From the NCBI GenBank assembly GCA_018350325.1, contig JAEVLN010000047.1, positions 186,001 through 250,000 of the forward strand: a stretch of DNA of 64,000 nucleotides. Reading direction: 5' to 3'. Source of the stretch: Globodera rostochiensis. Taxonomy: Eukaryota; Nematoda; Chromadorea; Rhabditida; Heteroderidae. The translations under genes and the position numbers were made by a program. Of the stretch, positions 13,001-24,670 are shown piece after piece; the first letter of the stretch is position 1, and every line of letters begins with the position of its first letter. The notes beneath the pieces are model-generated. The model had not been told where the DNA came from, did no database searches, and saw only the letters and a program-made list of their open reading frames with translations.

Positions 13001-13220
13001 TAATAGTAAATTTGGGATAGACTTATTAGTACAATTTTTTTTAAATATTGCATCGTATACAAGTAGCTTGTAATTCTTTTTATCTTTTTGATTAAAAGGC
13101 AAGATGAGTATTTTCGGCATTATGTATATAGCATTCAGTGAATTCGTCCAACCACAAAAATAAAATGAAAATTTGTGAATTGTCAGCTAAATTTTTTTTT
13201 AAAAACTGAAAATTAAAAAG
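10083..13220. other. AT-rich stretch, nothing recognised
   Basis: About 3 kb of A/T-rich DNA. Weak G+C patches near 10430-10480 and 10620-10710 show no motif. Nothing else could be supported. Confidence 0.45.
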
Positions 13221-13224
13221 TTTA

Positions 13225-13345
13225 AGAATTGTTTACACCGCCGTAGATGTTGGGAGAAAGTAGGAAAAAATCATTTACACAGTCAGGGACCTGAAGCTCT
13301 ACAGGCCAGTTCAACTCATAAGAGTCACCAACACCACTCCCAAGC
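13225..13345 (+). other. G+C-richer island beside a transposon-like terminus
   Basis: One plus-strand frame reads YTVRDLKLYRPVQLIRV.. and stays open into the CGAAAC-rich region downstream. Other frames are open as well. Its position next to a hAT-like terminal array suggests it may be part of the same element. No family is recognised. Confidence 0.22.
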
Positions 13346-13375
13346 TGGATTTATTACACAAAAAACCTCGATCTT

Positions 13376-13575
13376 TAGGGGTGCTTTTCGTGTTTTTTTC
13401 GTGGAAAATAGTCTTTTACGAAACAAAAGGAAAAAGTAAAATTTCATTTACGAAACGAAACAATATTTTTCTGTAAAACGAAATACAAAACGAACAAATA
13501 AAAAAATATATGAAACGAAACACCCAAAAAGTCACGAAAAACTCAAACGATATGAAACAGTTTCGTCCAGCTCTG
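13376..13575 (-). mobile_element. hAT-like terminal array with CGAAAC motif
   Basis: About 200 bp in which CGAAAC or its complement recurs many times. Read on the minus strand from 13575 it starts CAGAGCTGGACGAAAC, which fits the hAT tip pattern YAGRG. The opposite side begins TAGGGGTGC at 13376, also tip-like, but the flanking octamers (TCGATCTT and ATACAAAT) are not a target duplication. I therefore call a terminus-like array and not a complete element. Confidence 0.4.
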
Positions 13576-13981
13576 ATACAAATGCATTTCATAATTGTTG
13601 TAATTATATTCAATTCAAATACTTTTAAATATTGTTTAGAATAATCAAATGCTTTCATATCATTGCTTGCTTATATGGATTGCAGTGTATAAAACATTTT
13701 TGTGTATTTGTTTATTTCTCATCTTTGCCTTTGAATCTGTTTTAATTCATTTGCATATTCATTCTTATAAAATTTGGTCATTTTAATATAATCAATGGTT
13801 CTTAATTATGCTTTTTTAATATCAGCCAATGTTCTCTAAAAAATTATTTGAAAATTATGGGTACTTTTAAACTTATTTATTAAATTCTTTTCTTAGTTTT
13901 TTTAATCATACGCATAAATGTTTTTTATTTTTAATTGTTTATTTTATATGATTTGCTGTGTTAAGTTTTGTTCACTTTAAC

Positions 13982-14042
13982 CTGTATTCCTTGCTGGGTC
14001 TGCAGTGCGCCGGTCCATAGTAGGATCGGTGGGACGCACATG
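13982..14042 (-). other. Short exon-like patch, also a strong hairpin
   Basis: On the minus strand this 61-bp patch lies between an AG (14043-14044) and GTTAAA, a possible donor, and all three frames are open through it. The same DNA folds well at 14005-14039: GTGCG pairs with CGCAC, with an inner CGGTCC/GGATCG stem and a 6-base loop. Exon and structured RNA are both possible; I cannot choose. Confidence 0.3.
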
Positions 14043-17000
14043 CTTAATTTTATGTAAAATTTTACTTTAAAATTTTATTGCGCTAAACTTTTTCTTTGCA
14101 CCAATCAAAAGTAGTTTTAATTAAAAGCGCCAAATTTTCTCATAATTTATCAAGTATTTTAAATATATTTATCTACTCTTTGACAATAACATTAAAATAC
14201 ATTTATATGATCGTTGTCGTTGAATTCAATAAGAATTTATTCAAGATAAATTTTAGCAAGAGTATTTAGAATGAATATAAAATTCTTTATGTTTGCCTAA
14301 ACAATTTTATTTAATACTTGTTGGGTTTTTTACTCAATTTTATAAATTTTTGTAGATTGAACCAATTATAATTTATTTTTTAGAAGTTTAAAAATAATTT
14401 AACGATCCTCTTCCAGATCCTATACATTTTTAATTTCAATGGGCTCAAATGTCGTTTTCTTTATAAAACCCCTTTAATATGATATAAACTTTAATACTGA
14501 AATTGAAAATTTTTTTTTAAATAATGTATTTTTTAAAATAATTTAGTTATACTACATGAAGAATATTCATGTAATATTTGTTAGCTGATTTTTGGATAAT
14601 AATTTTTGAATTAGTTTTAATCACATTGTGAAGTTTTTGACAATGAACTTTTACATTAATTTTAAAAACAAATTTGGTCTCTTCCATCATTTCTCCATAT
14701 GTAGTTGTTTTAAACCGTAATCGTTATTTAAGAGATTGCTATGTTTTATTTTTGGTTAAGAGTAGTTTTTAAGCAAAATTTTAAAACTATTTTATTTCTT
14801 TGCTAGTCACAATAATGTTACTCTATAAAATAATTCAAAAACGCAGAAAAATGTATTTAAAGTTTTCTAAGAATCATAAAAGACTTAGAATTTTAACAAT
14901 TTTAGTTTTAAAGATCAATTTGTAACAGCTGTATTCAGTGTATGAATTTGAATTTTAAAAAGCTTTCATTAATGAATTTCAAATAGCTGCCAAGATGGAA
15001 GTACATTCCTTTCCTGATTGGGCATGACAAATGAATTTTTTGGCATGCGGTTTTTGTGTTGTTTTGTTAAAAAATTCTAGAATTATGATAATTATTTATA
15101 ATGAAGAACGCAGGCAGTTTCATAATTTCTTTCATTTGGAAGGGGTTTATTTATTTTAAATAATAAAATTAATTTGTACTAAGTAAGCTTATATAATTTA
15201 ATTAAGTTTTAATTTTATAATATAAATAATTAATAGCTAACTTGGTAAGGACTTATTCACAAATATTTAGATAATAATTTTTATTTTCATTTGCGTTTTA
15301 AACTTTTTTTCGTACATTTATATTAAATAAAACTACTCAGAACTTATCAAATTCTGCGCAATGTTTTGAAAATTTTCTGCAAACGTTTGAAATTGTAATT
15401 TGTTTCTATTTTGTCTATATATTGGAGAACTTTGATTTTAATTATATTTAAATAAATATATTCGAATACGCAATGAGTATTCATTTTAATTTAATAATTA
15501 TCGTAAACATCGTTTACATTTTGGGATGCATTGCCTATTTTTTGTATTGTTTCTATTTAAAAATCAAACGTATTTTTAATTTGTGGTAGCTGTGACGTGC
15601 ATGAACTAAACTGAAACAAGTGTTGATATTAAGATCTGATGTTTAGCTTTTTGATTTAAACATTAATGGCCTTATGAAAAAATTATATTTTTAAAGTTTT
15701 ATTCAACATTTAAAAAACAATTTATTTTAACATTTTAAAAATAATCATTTTATACACAGGGCACATTAAATTTTTACAAATATTTTTTTTAACTTTTTTC
15801 ATTATAGTCGTATTGAAGTAAACACGATCAAGCTGATAAATGTAATTGGGCGCCTTGTTGAACGGAACAATAATTTTATAATGACATAATTAATTTAAAA
15901 TATTATGATCAAAATCAAACATTATTAAAATTACATAGCTGCGCTTTTTTACAAAGAATTAGATAGGCCGGCTTTAGCAATTAAGGCCTGACTTTACATT
16001 TATATAATAATAAATAAGACTCTTCGACAGAACCAAACTTCAGATATATTATGTATCAATTGCAAAATTCTTAGCATTTACTTTTTCTTCAATAATCTTT
16101 ATCAGGCGTGCTGTAATTTTTAAATTAATTAAAACTTATTATTTTACTTCTTGCGTTATAAGTAATTTTTTTGAAATTCTAATGGCCTTTCGCTGTGAAC
16201 TTTCTTTGTATCTATTATCTTTAAAGTTTCCAATCTTTACAATTATTTTCTTTCATTCTATGATTAGTCAAAGAAAACTAAAGAAGCAATCCATTTATTT
16301 GTCATTTAGTCATTTTAAGTTCAGATTGGGTTTTTGACTTTTGTGGATTATATTTATTTAATATATGGCACAAAGAACGCATTTTAAAACTCCGAATAAT
16401 ATATTTTTTGTCCTTATTTATATTATCCTTCATTCATGACTTTGCTAATAATTTACATCTTTGGCAATCCGATTCAACTTTTTTCCTATTTTGTTTTCAT
16501 TTTAGCATTAAAATAATTGTGTTTAGTTTTATATTGAAAAATTAAACAACAAGAATAAAATTATGGTATTTATTTTAAATCCAATTTTTAAGTTCAATTG
16601 ATTATTTTGAATGACACTATTTTAAAAATAACGGTGTTGTTAAAATCACAAGATGCATGCAGAGATTTTGGTTTTACTTTTTTTAAATTTTTCTATAATT
16701 ACACTTTAGTTTTATGCTTTGATTAAGTTTCAATTATTTCATTTGAATGGATCCTGGTTCACTCTGATGCCGTATTTTTTTATTTAAAAATTCAGTCTCG
16801 CTTTTTTTAATTTTTTTATTTTATTCAAATAATAAATTTGTTTGCATTAAAGCAGATTTTATTATTTTTACAATTTGTTATCATTCACACAAAATTAATA
16901 CGCTTTTTTTATATAGTGTACCTAATGATTCTGCCCATTTTGATGTTTTTAAATGATTTATTATAATCTAAATATTTTTTCATAGCAATAGTATTTATTT

Positions 17001-19049
17001 TATTAATTTTGATGAAAGTTTTGAAACAATTTTGATTTATTCTAAATTGTTTGTCAAATTTTTTGCCTCTTCGACCTTAAACGAGTGTTATTTGACAATT
17101 TTTTGTTAATTATAAATATTTTATTACGTTTAAAATCTTTATCTTTGGAATAATTTTAAATTCCAAAAATAAATTAGACTTTAATAATGAAAAAATGAAA
17201 AATTAGAACATAAATAATTCTAGTCGAATGTTCATTAATTATTTTTTGATTATAAATTAAAATAAAAGAAAAAATAAGAAACATAAAAACTTTGATAAAC
17301 TTAATCAAAAATAACAATAAATAATTTAGCCAAATAATTTTGAACAAAACCAAAAATTTACTGGGTTTTGTATTTAGTTTTGGTTTGTTTACTAAAAATA
17401 ATATATTTTATTTTTTTGTGCAAATCGTGCGCATTAAATAATTAAAAAGTGGATTAACTAATTTAAATGCATCACGAAAACACCAATATTTTAATTATTA
17501 ACAAGAATATTGCATCATTTAAAGTTCACCGATTTACGCCATACATGATTAAATTAAAACTAAATTTTAATAAATTTCTCGTGTATATTAAAATGCTTAT
17601 CATTACATTAATTCGTTCATAAAATATTACAAATATTTAAAAAAAACCACAATGAGATGAAGAGCGATTATCATTTAAATCAAATTATATCATCTATATC
17701 AGGTCTTTATAAATAAACAAAAAAATATGAGTTAAAAAAGATTAATCGGAAATTAATAAACAACTTAACAAAAAATACAGTTTAAAAACGGTAATACTTT
17801 ATTTTATATATCAAAACATGATAAATTGTCAGTCAAAAAATAGTAATAAAAACTAATAAATAAATAATGAAAACTAAAGACCGAAAGCTGTTTTAAACGT
17901 CAACAAAAAAATATTATAAAATATGACACGCAAACAACGAATGGCGCCAAAACGCAAGAGCGTGAGATGTGGTTAAAAGAATCTTAGATTTAAATTTAGT
18001 AAAAATAACACAAACGTATATTGTGAGAGTTAGGGCGAAATATTAAAAATATATAACATAACTGTTTTTATTTTTCTAATATTATGAAGAAAATATGTCT
18101 TTCTTAAATTATTCAATATTTTAAATGTTAATTAAATGTAGCATGTTGCTTAGTAAATTTTTTTCCCAGTTTTTGCTTATCATCATTATTTTTTCGAGTT
18201 TTGATTGCCCCGATAAATATTTAATGAAACTATTTTTTGTTTTTATCATGCCAACAGAAATCTGACAAACCAAAATTTGTATCAGGCCTACTGGTTGTCA
18301 GCAAAGATTTATTATTTCGTATCCTTGTTTTATTCTTCAACTTTATGTAAAAATAAATAATTTAATTTTTTATTTTGTTATTTTTAGGTCAATAAATTTT
18401 CCTTTGTAAAAAACTTATTTATTTATTTAACGCAACACATTATTTTTGTTTTCTTTTTAGAATATTTTTCTTTTATCATGTATGAATTCATAAACAGTTT
18501 CTAAAGCGTTGTTTTAGTTTAATATAAAATACTCTTGACTTTCGGTTTTGTCGAAGTCTTCCTCTCTGAAGCTCGGGTTTTGTTTATTCCTTCCAGTTAC
18601 AATTAAATATTTTTATGTTTAAAAGTTCTGAGTCTTATTTTAAACAAAAAAGATTTTAAAATTTATTTCAGTAAAATCAAAAAATTATATATCAAAAAAA
18701 ACAACAAATATTGCCTTCATCCCGTATCTTGAATATAAACAAATTTAAAGTTGACATATTCAAAAGTATTTATGGATGTCTGTGGTTTTAAATTTTATTT
18801 TATTTTTTTATTACTTATTTTGGAATTTATAATTGGTCTCTGGCTAGTAGCATAGTAATAGTCATTGTTGTATTTGTTGTGCATTTTATTTTTGATATAC
18901 TCGATTTCATTAGTTTCGCTCGAAAATCAATTCGTATAACCTTTGTATTTTTTTACACATATATCATGGATAATTTGTTTTATGATTTAAAATAAACTTT
19001 TCGGGCTTTTCAGTATATAAAACTTCCCTGATATTTTTCTTTATGCTAG
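14043..19049. other. Long AT-rich stretch, nothing recognised
   Basis: About 5 kb dominated by T-rich and A-rich runs. I found no island, no repeat of useful length and no structured patch. This is typical intron or intergenic filler for this genome. Confidence 0.5.
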
Positions 19050-19144
19050 ACGAAGTTAAACAGCTGATTGCCAACGCCAAAGCGAAGGTGTCTTTACCTT
19101 TGGAGAAGAGTACAGTAGAAAAGTCAAGAATTTTGTTAAAATAA
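19050..19144 (+). CDS. Putative terminal exon, lysine-rich C-terminus
   Basis: A tract ATATTTTTCTTTATGCTAG forms a good acceptor, and 31 open codons follow (EVKQLIANAKAKVSLPLEKS..) to a TAA at 19142-19144. Codons use G and C at third positions far more than the flanks, and the peptide has an amphipathic, charged look. An ATG at 19043 is in the same frame and would give a 33-residue ORF, so a start in this exon is also possible. Upstream exons cannot be placed. The protein is not recognised. Confidence 0.42.
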
Positions 19145-19361
19145 TGATTGAAACCTGAAATAATAAATTAAAAATTTTATAGTAAAGAATAAACTGGTAT
19201 ATCATTCAGATTAATGAAACAGGGTACTAATTTACTCGTTTCATTAAATAAAAGCTTAAGACGCGGTTTAAAATCAATTATGATAAAATAGCAAATGATG
19301 TATGGTTTGTTACAATAAAGGTTTGCTATAACAATGAATTCAAAAAATAAAGCAAAATTAA

Positions 19362-19559
19362 ATAATACCTAAAGACTCAAAGCAATCAAACATATCAGAT
19401 TTATACGAAATATTCAATGAACAAAAAGAAACTATTTTCGTATCAAGATGTTTAATGGAAGGGATTTGCAATAAACGATGCAGGGTCACATGTTTGAGTC
19501 ATGGCTGCAATAAATCTGTTTGTTGCATCAATACAATGATTTATTTAAAATCCTTTTAG
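19362..19559 (+). other. Cysteine-rich open frame
   Basis: 65 codons without a stop. Codons 30-55 carry seven cysteines spaced C-5-C-3-C-3-C-4-C-4-CC, around a patch (about 19440-19530) with more G+C than its flanks. No signal peptide or start codon sits in a suitable place (the only early ATG is at 19455), and no known cysteine family is matched. It might be part of a small disulfide or zinc-binding domain exon, or chance. Confidence 0.22.
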
Positions 19560-22392
19560 AATTATTCAGAAAAAATAGCGCACAAATTATTCATGAAAAT
19601 CAAAATTAGAGACGCATCATAGGGTTGATAAATAATAATTAAAATTGTAACTAATCACATATATTTAATCTACATAAAACACAAATTTGTATAAAATAAC
19701 AAATTGATCATTTGCTTAACAAGAAATTTTTAAAAAACGCGTTTGCATCAAAATAAAAGAATAAACAATAAAAAAAATTCTAAACTTATTTTAGAACAAA
19801 AAAAATTTGTATACAAATTACTTTTTTAAATGTAAAAATATCAAAATAATAATGAAGTTTCCAATTTAAAAAGAAACTTCAAGATCACGCGTTTGATTCA
19901 TTTAGATATTATGAATGCAAAAAAACGATGTAACAAATAAAGCAATTGAGCGCTAAACAATTAAATTTTACAAAAATAAAAGCGTAATAAAAGGCCTTTC
20001 TGTAATATTTACTCAATTTAGGCAACCGAAGCATGAAAAGTAATATATCAATATTTAAAAATTGTTTATAAAATAAATTCAGAATAAATTTATATAAACT
20101 GTTTTTAACAGTATTTAAAAAAAAAAAAATTATCCACATTAATTTTAAAGAGCCCAGTACATAATTAACAAGCATAGTCCATACGGGAACGTCACAGGGA
20201 CAGTTCATGCGACTTTACGCAAGATTATTATTCAAGGCTAATAAAGTGTGCAAAAATACAATAATTCAAAATCATAAGCTGTTTTGCAAAACAATTTGAT
20301 TTAGCAAATTAAATAATATAAATAAAAAAAAATAGAGAAAGAGTAAAATACAATAAGAATTATAAAACTCAAAACTACTTAATGCGAATCATTGATAATT
20401 GAACAGTATTTAAGAGTATTCTTAAACAAAGTAACAAAAAAAAAGCAAACAGTAAAAACAAATTATAAAGGAAATGCTCTGTTAAGCAAAATAAAATATT
20501 AGAACGACAATTACCAAAGTATTGATTGCTTATCCTTATTAAAAATAAAAATTTCATAATCCATTAACATAAATAATATAAATCGTCACAAATTTGAGTT
20601 TCTTAACTACCCTGAGAAAATATTTCTAATTTTCAATTGTGATACATTTTAAGTATATCTTTGATTTTTTTCACACAGAAAAATGTATTTACTAAGATTG
20701 TTTTATTGTAAATTAAGCGTATTAATAAAAACATTTAATTTTTAATAAAAGATTAATTTTATATTCCATTTACATGCTTTCGACGAGTCGTTTTTTGCGT
20801 CGATATTTCTGGGCTGTGCCGGCTGATGTTTTCTTTATATGATTTTATATTAACCGTTTTTTTTCGAAAATCGATTTGAGTTTCTTTCGACCACTCATGG
20901 ATTAACATTTAATTATCCAAAAATAAAAATTCAATTGGAACGACCGATACTTTTAATGAAAATTGCTTTTGTGGATTCTCCAATATTTGCTTAAAATGCT
21001 GGACGGAATCGAGAAAAAGGTGGTACTATAATTTGTTGCATTTGTTGTTGCTGTTGTTGAAAATATATTTTGAAAATTTTAGTATAATTTTTATTTTTAA
21101 TTTTTAATATATTTTATACACATTCCAAAGGCGACGGACGATTTGTGCAATTCGCGACAAAGCTTAGTGTGCGAATAATAATGCTGCTGGAGTATTGTAC
21201 AATTGTCATTTTTATCGGGTGACAGAAAATAGTAAATCCCCTCAATTCCATCGAAAAATTCGGGGGAAATTTTGAAAAACGAAGAGAAAATTGGAAAATA
21301 TTCCAAAAAAAAAAGATGAGGCTAATTTAAACAAAAATAAATTCCAATATAATAATTCTGCAAAATAAATCTTTGGCAAATTTGTGGGGGAAAAAATATT
21401 ATTGGAGAATAAAATTGAGAAAATTAATCCTCCAATAACAGCGATGATTCGCCCAGCGCCTTAATAATTGTTTTAAGTTTGTGTCAGTTTTTTCGATTCT
21501 TGTTAACTATTTATTTATGATTTCATTATTCTAAATTTGTTATTACGTAATTCATAGCTGATTCAACAAAAATTATACTAGAATTTTATTTCTTTGTTAT
21601 AAATTAAATCACTTTTACTATGAAATTTGATTTCCATTTTATTGCCGTTGTTAAGTAAATCCGATGACTTTAATTGATTCATTATAATTTTTAATGTTTA
21701 ATACAGTAGTTTAATTTGTCATCGTTTGCCCACAGATTTTTAGTGAAGTCATCGCTAAACATCAATAATTCAAGTTTATTTAACAATTTAAAAGAACGCA
21801 ATATAAAGTATTTCTTAAGTTTCATATTTATATTTTTCTTTTATTATATTTATATTAAAGTATACTACGACCATAAGGCTAGGCATAACTTCTTTCGGTT
21901 GAACACACCATAGCGTAGGTTTCGTAGCTGGCAGAGTTTAACCTCACAATGAAAAAACTGCGGGGTTGCTAAAATTAAATGGATCAGTTTTAATAGGGTT
22001 TTTTTTGCTTTACTTTGTACTCTTTTTGTAAAAAAATTAATTGTATTTACCACATGATAAGGAAAATAATTTGTGCCGCTCACTTTTAACAAACATTTAA
22101 TAGTTTATATTAATTTTTTTTATTTATGTTTAAATTTTATTAACTTTAATTTTTAATTTTGTTGAGGTTTTACTCATTTTTATATTGTAAATCGACGTTA
22201 ATTGACGTGCTGGGTTTTTAAACCCTATTTGTTAAAATGCTAAACGGGTTTTTAAATTGATATTAGTGTGCAGTAGAATAACTATTATTTCGTTTACATT
22301 ATAAAGTATTTAAATTTCGATGTTATTCTATCTTAAAAATCCAATGTTTAGTTGTTTATTTAAAATAGTTAAAAAACTTAATAAATATTTTA
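19560..22392. other. AT-rich stretch with weak patches
   Basis: A minus-strand frame at 19909-20208 (99 codons) is mostly F, L, I, K and N, as expected by chance; only its start (about 20160-20210) is G+C-richer. A patch at 20775-20830 gives a basic minus-strand peptide ending KYRRKKRLVESM. A TTG/CTG run lies at 21033-21060. A minus-strand patch at 21880-21965 follows CCCCGCAG. None is good enough to call. Confidence 0.35.
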
Positions 22393-22596
22393 ATGGAGAA
22401 AGCAAGGCAGCATGACTTCGCCTCGAATCTTCTAAAGAGATGCAGTACGGAAAGCAAAGACTGCTTGCTGTGTGTCATAAATGAAAATAAGATTTGCCAG
22501 GCTCTATTTAATTCTATTTTAAAATGTTTATTGTCTTGCTTTAAAAGCGTCTTTAATGGTGAAGCATATAACAACCAAAACGCTTGTTGTAAATAA
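22393..22596 (+). other. Open frame of 67 codons with eight cysteines
   Basis: ATG-initiated frame MEKARQHDFASNLLKRC.. to a TAA followed by an A-rich tract with AATAAA-like hexamers. G+C is raised over about 22393-22505. The minus strand is also open over most of the same interval (22356-22574), which weakens the case. No family is recognised. Confidence 0.25.
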
Positions 22597-23072
22597 AAAA
22601 AATAAATATTTGTTAATCAATTAAAAGAAAACAGCACAAACGTCATTTAAAAATAATATGCATTTGATATATTGTATTATTATTTTTTGATTAATTTTTA
22701 AATTTAATGAAGCGTATTTTATTTCGGTAGAATATTATGGCACTGTTTGGTTATTTCAATACGGCTATAATAAAAAAAGCAATGAGAATGTGAAAAAATA
22801 TTTGTGAAAGGCAGAAAAGGAATAGTTGATTCTAAAAAATTACGAAGCTTTATAAAAATTACTGTAAAATAAGAACATTTGAATTTAATTTGTAAAAATA
22901 AATAAAACAAAATTTTGATTAAATTAAAAATTTCAAAAATTATTGTAAAGTGTTTATTAATGACACATATTTGTGATAACTATAACGATATGTGTCGCTG
23001 AGTTTGCAGTAAAAATTGAAGGATGCGGGAAAACAATAGCACGATGTTGAAGTAGCATAGTAAATAAATACC
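22597..23072. other. AT-rich stretch, nothing recognised
   Basis: No motif, island or repeat. Confidence 0.5.
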
Positions 23073-23080
23073 CTTTTTTG
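23073..23080 (+). repeat. Left 8-bp target-site duplication
   Basis: CTTTTTTG, repeated exactly at 24108-24115 on the other side of the element. Eight bp is the hAT hallmark. Confidence 0.9.
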
Positions 23081-23221
23081 CAGGCCTGCTCACGGTTACC
23101 CGTAACCGCGGTTACCCGCGGTTAACGGTTATGTAATTTTAAAAGGTCGCGGTTACGGGCGGTTAACGGTTATGACCACTAAAACCGCGGTTAACCGTCG
23201 CATTCGTTGTTTTTTTGAATT

Positions 23222-23332
23222 CTAAGGATTGAGAAGATTTGCATTTATAATTTCTTTAACTTTTATCCACATTTCAACAGGTCCTGTATCCATCCAGTGA
23301 CTCAGTGGTGAAAACTCTTTTTCGTCTAGGTT
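23222..23332 (-). other. Open frame inside the hAT element
   Basis: A 36-codon minus-strand frame inside the transposon (..SPLSHWMDTGPVEMWIK.. ending LLNP) with ordinary protein composition, closed by a TAG. It could be a second captured gene piece, or the remains of the element's own transposase. I do not recognise it. Confidence 0.3.
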
Positions 23333-23506
23333 CTAGCCGCTTCCGCTGTTAATTATTTTATTTTTTATTTATATTTTAATATCCCTTCTTTTTAGTATTC
23401 TTTCAATTTTTTGCAAAAATTTTAGATATAAAAAGTAAAATTCTAAGTATTTACATAAATAATTAGTGCATTTTAGAACTCATTACCTAAAATTTGGACG
23501 ATTTTT

Positions 23507-23664
23507 CTCACGACCGGGGAGGAAGCCTATGCTTGCTTAGCAGAAGTGCGCAGGTTAGTTCGTTATAGATTTGCGATGGTAATATGGAAGAAGGTTCCTT
23601 GCGTTGTGATGCGAATATTTCTGTAGTACCTCAGGGGGCTCCCCTCCAGCATAAGGCGTTAGAT
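23507..23664 (+). pseudogene. gatB: gatB-like fragment, frameshifted, inside a hAT element
   Basis: Two consecutive frames give successive parts of GatB, the B subunit of the Asp/Glu-tRNA amidotransferase that converts misacylated Glu-tRNA(Gln) or Asp-tRNA(Asn). First, from 23507, comes EEAYACLAEVRRLVRY. Then, about +2 in frame from 23572, comes [18 protein letters not shown] followed by a P-x-G-x-P-L block. The [15 protein letters not shown] run is one of the most conserved GatB signatures. A net loss of about 4 bases near 23567-23571 (at the usual LG.. position) breaks the frame, and similarity fades after about 23650. Only some 50 of about 480 residues remain. RCDAN is the usual bacterial form, so a bacterial (possibly symbiont) source is favoured. 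A captured piece of the host's mitochondrial GatB gene is the alternative. Confidence 0.8.
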
Positions 23665-23680
23665 ATTCGATTTTTTTCCT

Positions 23681-23704
23681 CGGCGGCGCCAATCGGCACC
23701 GCCG
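23681..23704. repeat. G+C palindrome shared with the next element
   Basis: Two 10-base arms (CGGCGGCGCC and GGCACCGCCG, one mismatch) around a 4-base loop. The reverse complement of 25050-25073, inside the neighbouring hAT-like element, matches it at 21 of 24 positions. Confidence 0.6.
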
Positions 23705-24107
23705 AACCCCCAATCCCACTCTCTTAAAAATATTTTAGGAAACTAATGCGCAAAAAACAGAAAATATTACTCTGATCGGTCGCGCTTTGTTAGATTTTAA
23801 TCATGAAAATGTTAGAAAGAGATTTAAAAATTTTATTCATTGACAAAATCTTATAAAAATCACTTATTAAGTTCAATACACATCAATTTTGATTAATTTT
23901 AGAAAGACGCCACATCACGATCGGAAAAAATTAGTTTTAATTTTTTGAAATTTAGAAAACTTTATTGATTTTTAAATAATGCGGTTAACCGCGGATAACC
24001 GCGGGCGGCTAACGGTTATGAGATTTTGAGGACGGGCGGTTAACGGTTACGAGTGTTTGAGGACGGGCGGTTACGGTTACGCAAATTGGTAACCGTGAGC
24101 ACCCCTG

Positions 24108-24115
24108 CTTTTTTG
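24108..24115 (+). repeat. Right 8-bp target-site duplication
   Basis: CTTTTTTG, identical to 23073-23080. Confidence 0.9.
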
Positions 24116-24215
24116 TAACACAAATAAATGTAAAATAATTGTATTAATTTAAATATAAGTTAATTTTTGTAATTAGGTTATTTTTTTAATCGGAATAAAA
24201 AGTAATTAACGCAAG

Positions 24216-24257
24216 TTCATTACTTCCGAAGCACAACAACCACAGCAAAAGTTTTAT
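24216..24257 (+). other. Exon-like patch with good donor
   Basis: Fourteen open codons (FITSEAQQPQQKFY) lie between an AG (24214-24215) and GTAAGC, a near-consensus donor. It is glutamine-rich. The frame also reads through the donor to a TGA near 24354. It may belong with the patch at 24366. Confidence 0.28.
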
Positions 24258-24365
24258 GTAAGCAAAGTGCATGCAAGCAATAGAATTTTGAATCAATTGA
24301 GGATAAGAAGCACAAAGTTTTTGGTATTAGAGATTCTTTATATTAATTGAATACACAAGTCGCTA

Positions 24366-24479
24366 ATGGCAGGTTCTGCATCACAGCAACTTTTGGCCAC
24401 AGCCATATCAGCACCTCGCGCATGCTATTTTCTTATTCACCTTACTATTAATTCATTGGGAAGAAAATTTATAATATAA
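24366..24479 (+). other. ATG-initiated 37-codon patch
   Basis: Frame MAGSASQQLLATAISAPRAC.. runs to a TAA at 24477-24479, and G+C is high over 24366-24425. A second plus-strand frame (..VANGRFCITATFGHSH..) is open through the same DNA, so the frame is uncertain. No family is recognised. Confidence 0.25.
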
Positions 24480-24662
24480 TTTTAATAGTTATTTATTTTA
24501 AATATATTGATATTTAGTGGCAGTCGCTGTCGTTGACAATTTGAAAAATTTTGCTTATGAATTTTTTAAAAATAATTTTTGCATTTGATTTTTGACTTTT
24601 ATTGTTTTTTATTTCTTGGATTTGGTAATAGTGATCACGACGAAGCGTGGTATGCAGATATT

Positions 24663-24670
24663 GTCTTTGC
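24663..24670 (+). repeat. Left target duplication of second hAT-like element
   Basis: GTCTTTGC, matching GTCTTTGA at 25598-25605 in seven of eight positions. Confidence 0.65.

Larger units (their letters stand above)
23081..24107 (+). mobile_element. Non-autonomous hAT-like element carrying a gatB piece
   Basis: The element is 1,027 bp long. The left tip CAGGCCTGCTCACGG and the reversed right tip CAGGGGTGCTCACGG agree at 18 of the outer 20 positions, and the element is flanked by a perfect 8-bp duplication. Both arms contain several copies of a GCGGTTAACGGTTATG motif, in the same orientation in both arms although the tips are inverted. There is no transposase frame. The interior holds a frameshifted gatB-like segment (23507-23664), a minus-strand open frame (23222-23332) and a 24-bp G+C palindrome (23681-23704). 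The layout is that of a gene-capturing transposon. Confidence 0.88.

Noticed and set aside
13376..13575. Complete 200-bp hAT miniature element
   Set aside because: Both tips fit loosely but the flanking octamers do not match, so boundaries are not proven.
19909..20208. 99-codon hydrophobic minus-strand ORF as a membrane protein
   Set aside because: F/L/I/Y/K bias is expected from complementing A-rich DNA; no defined segments or homologue.
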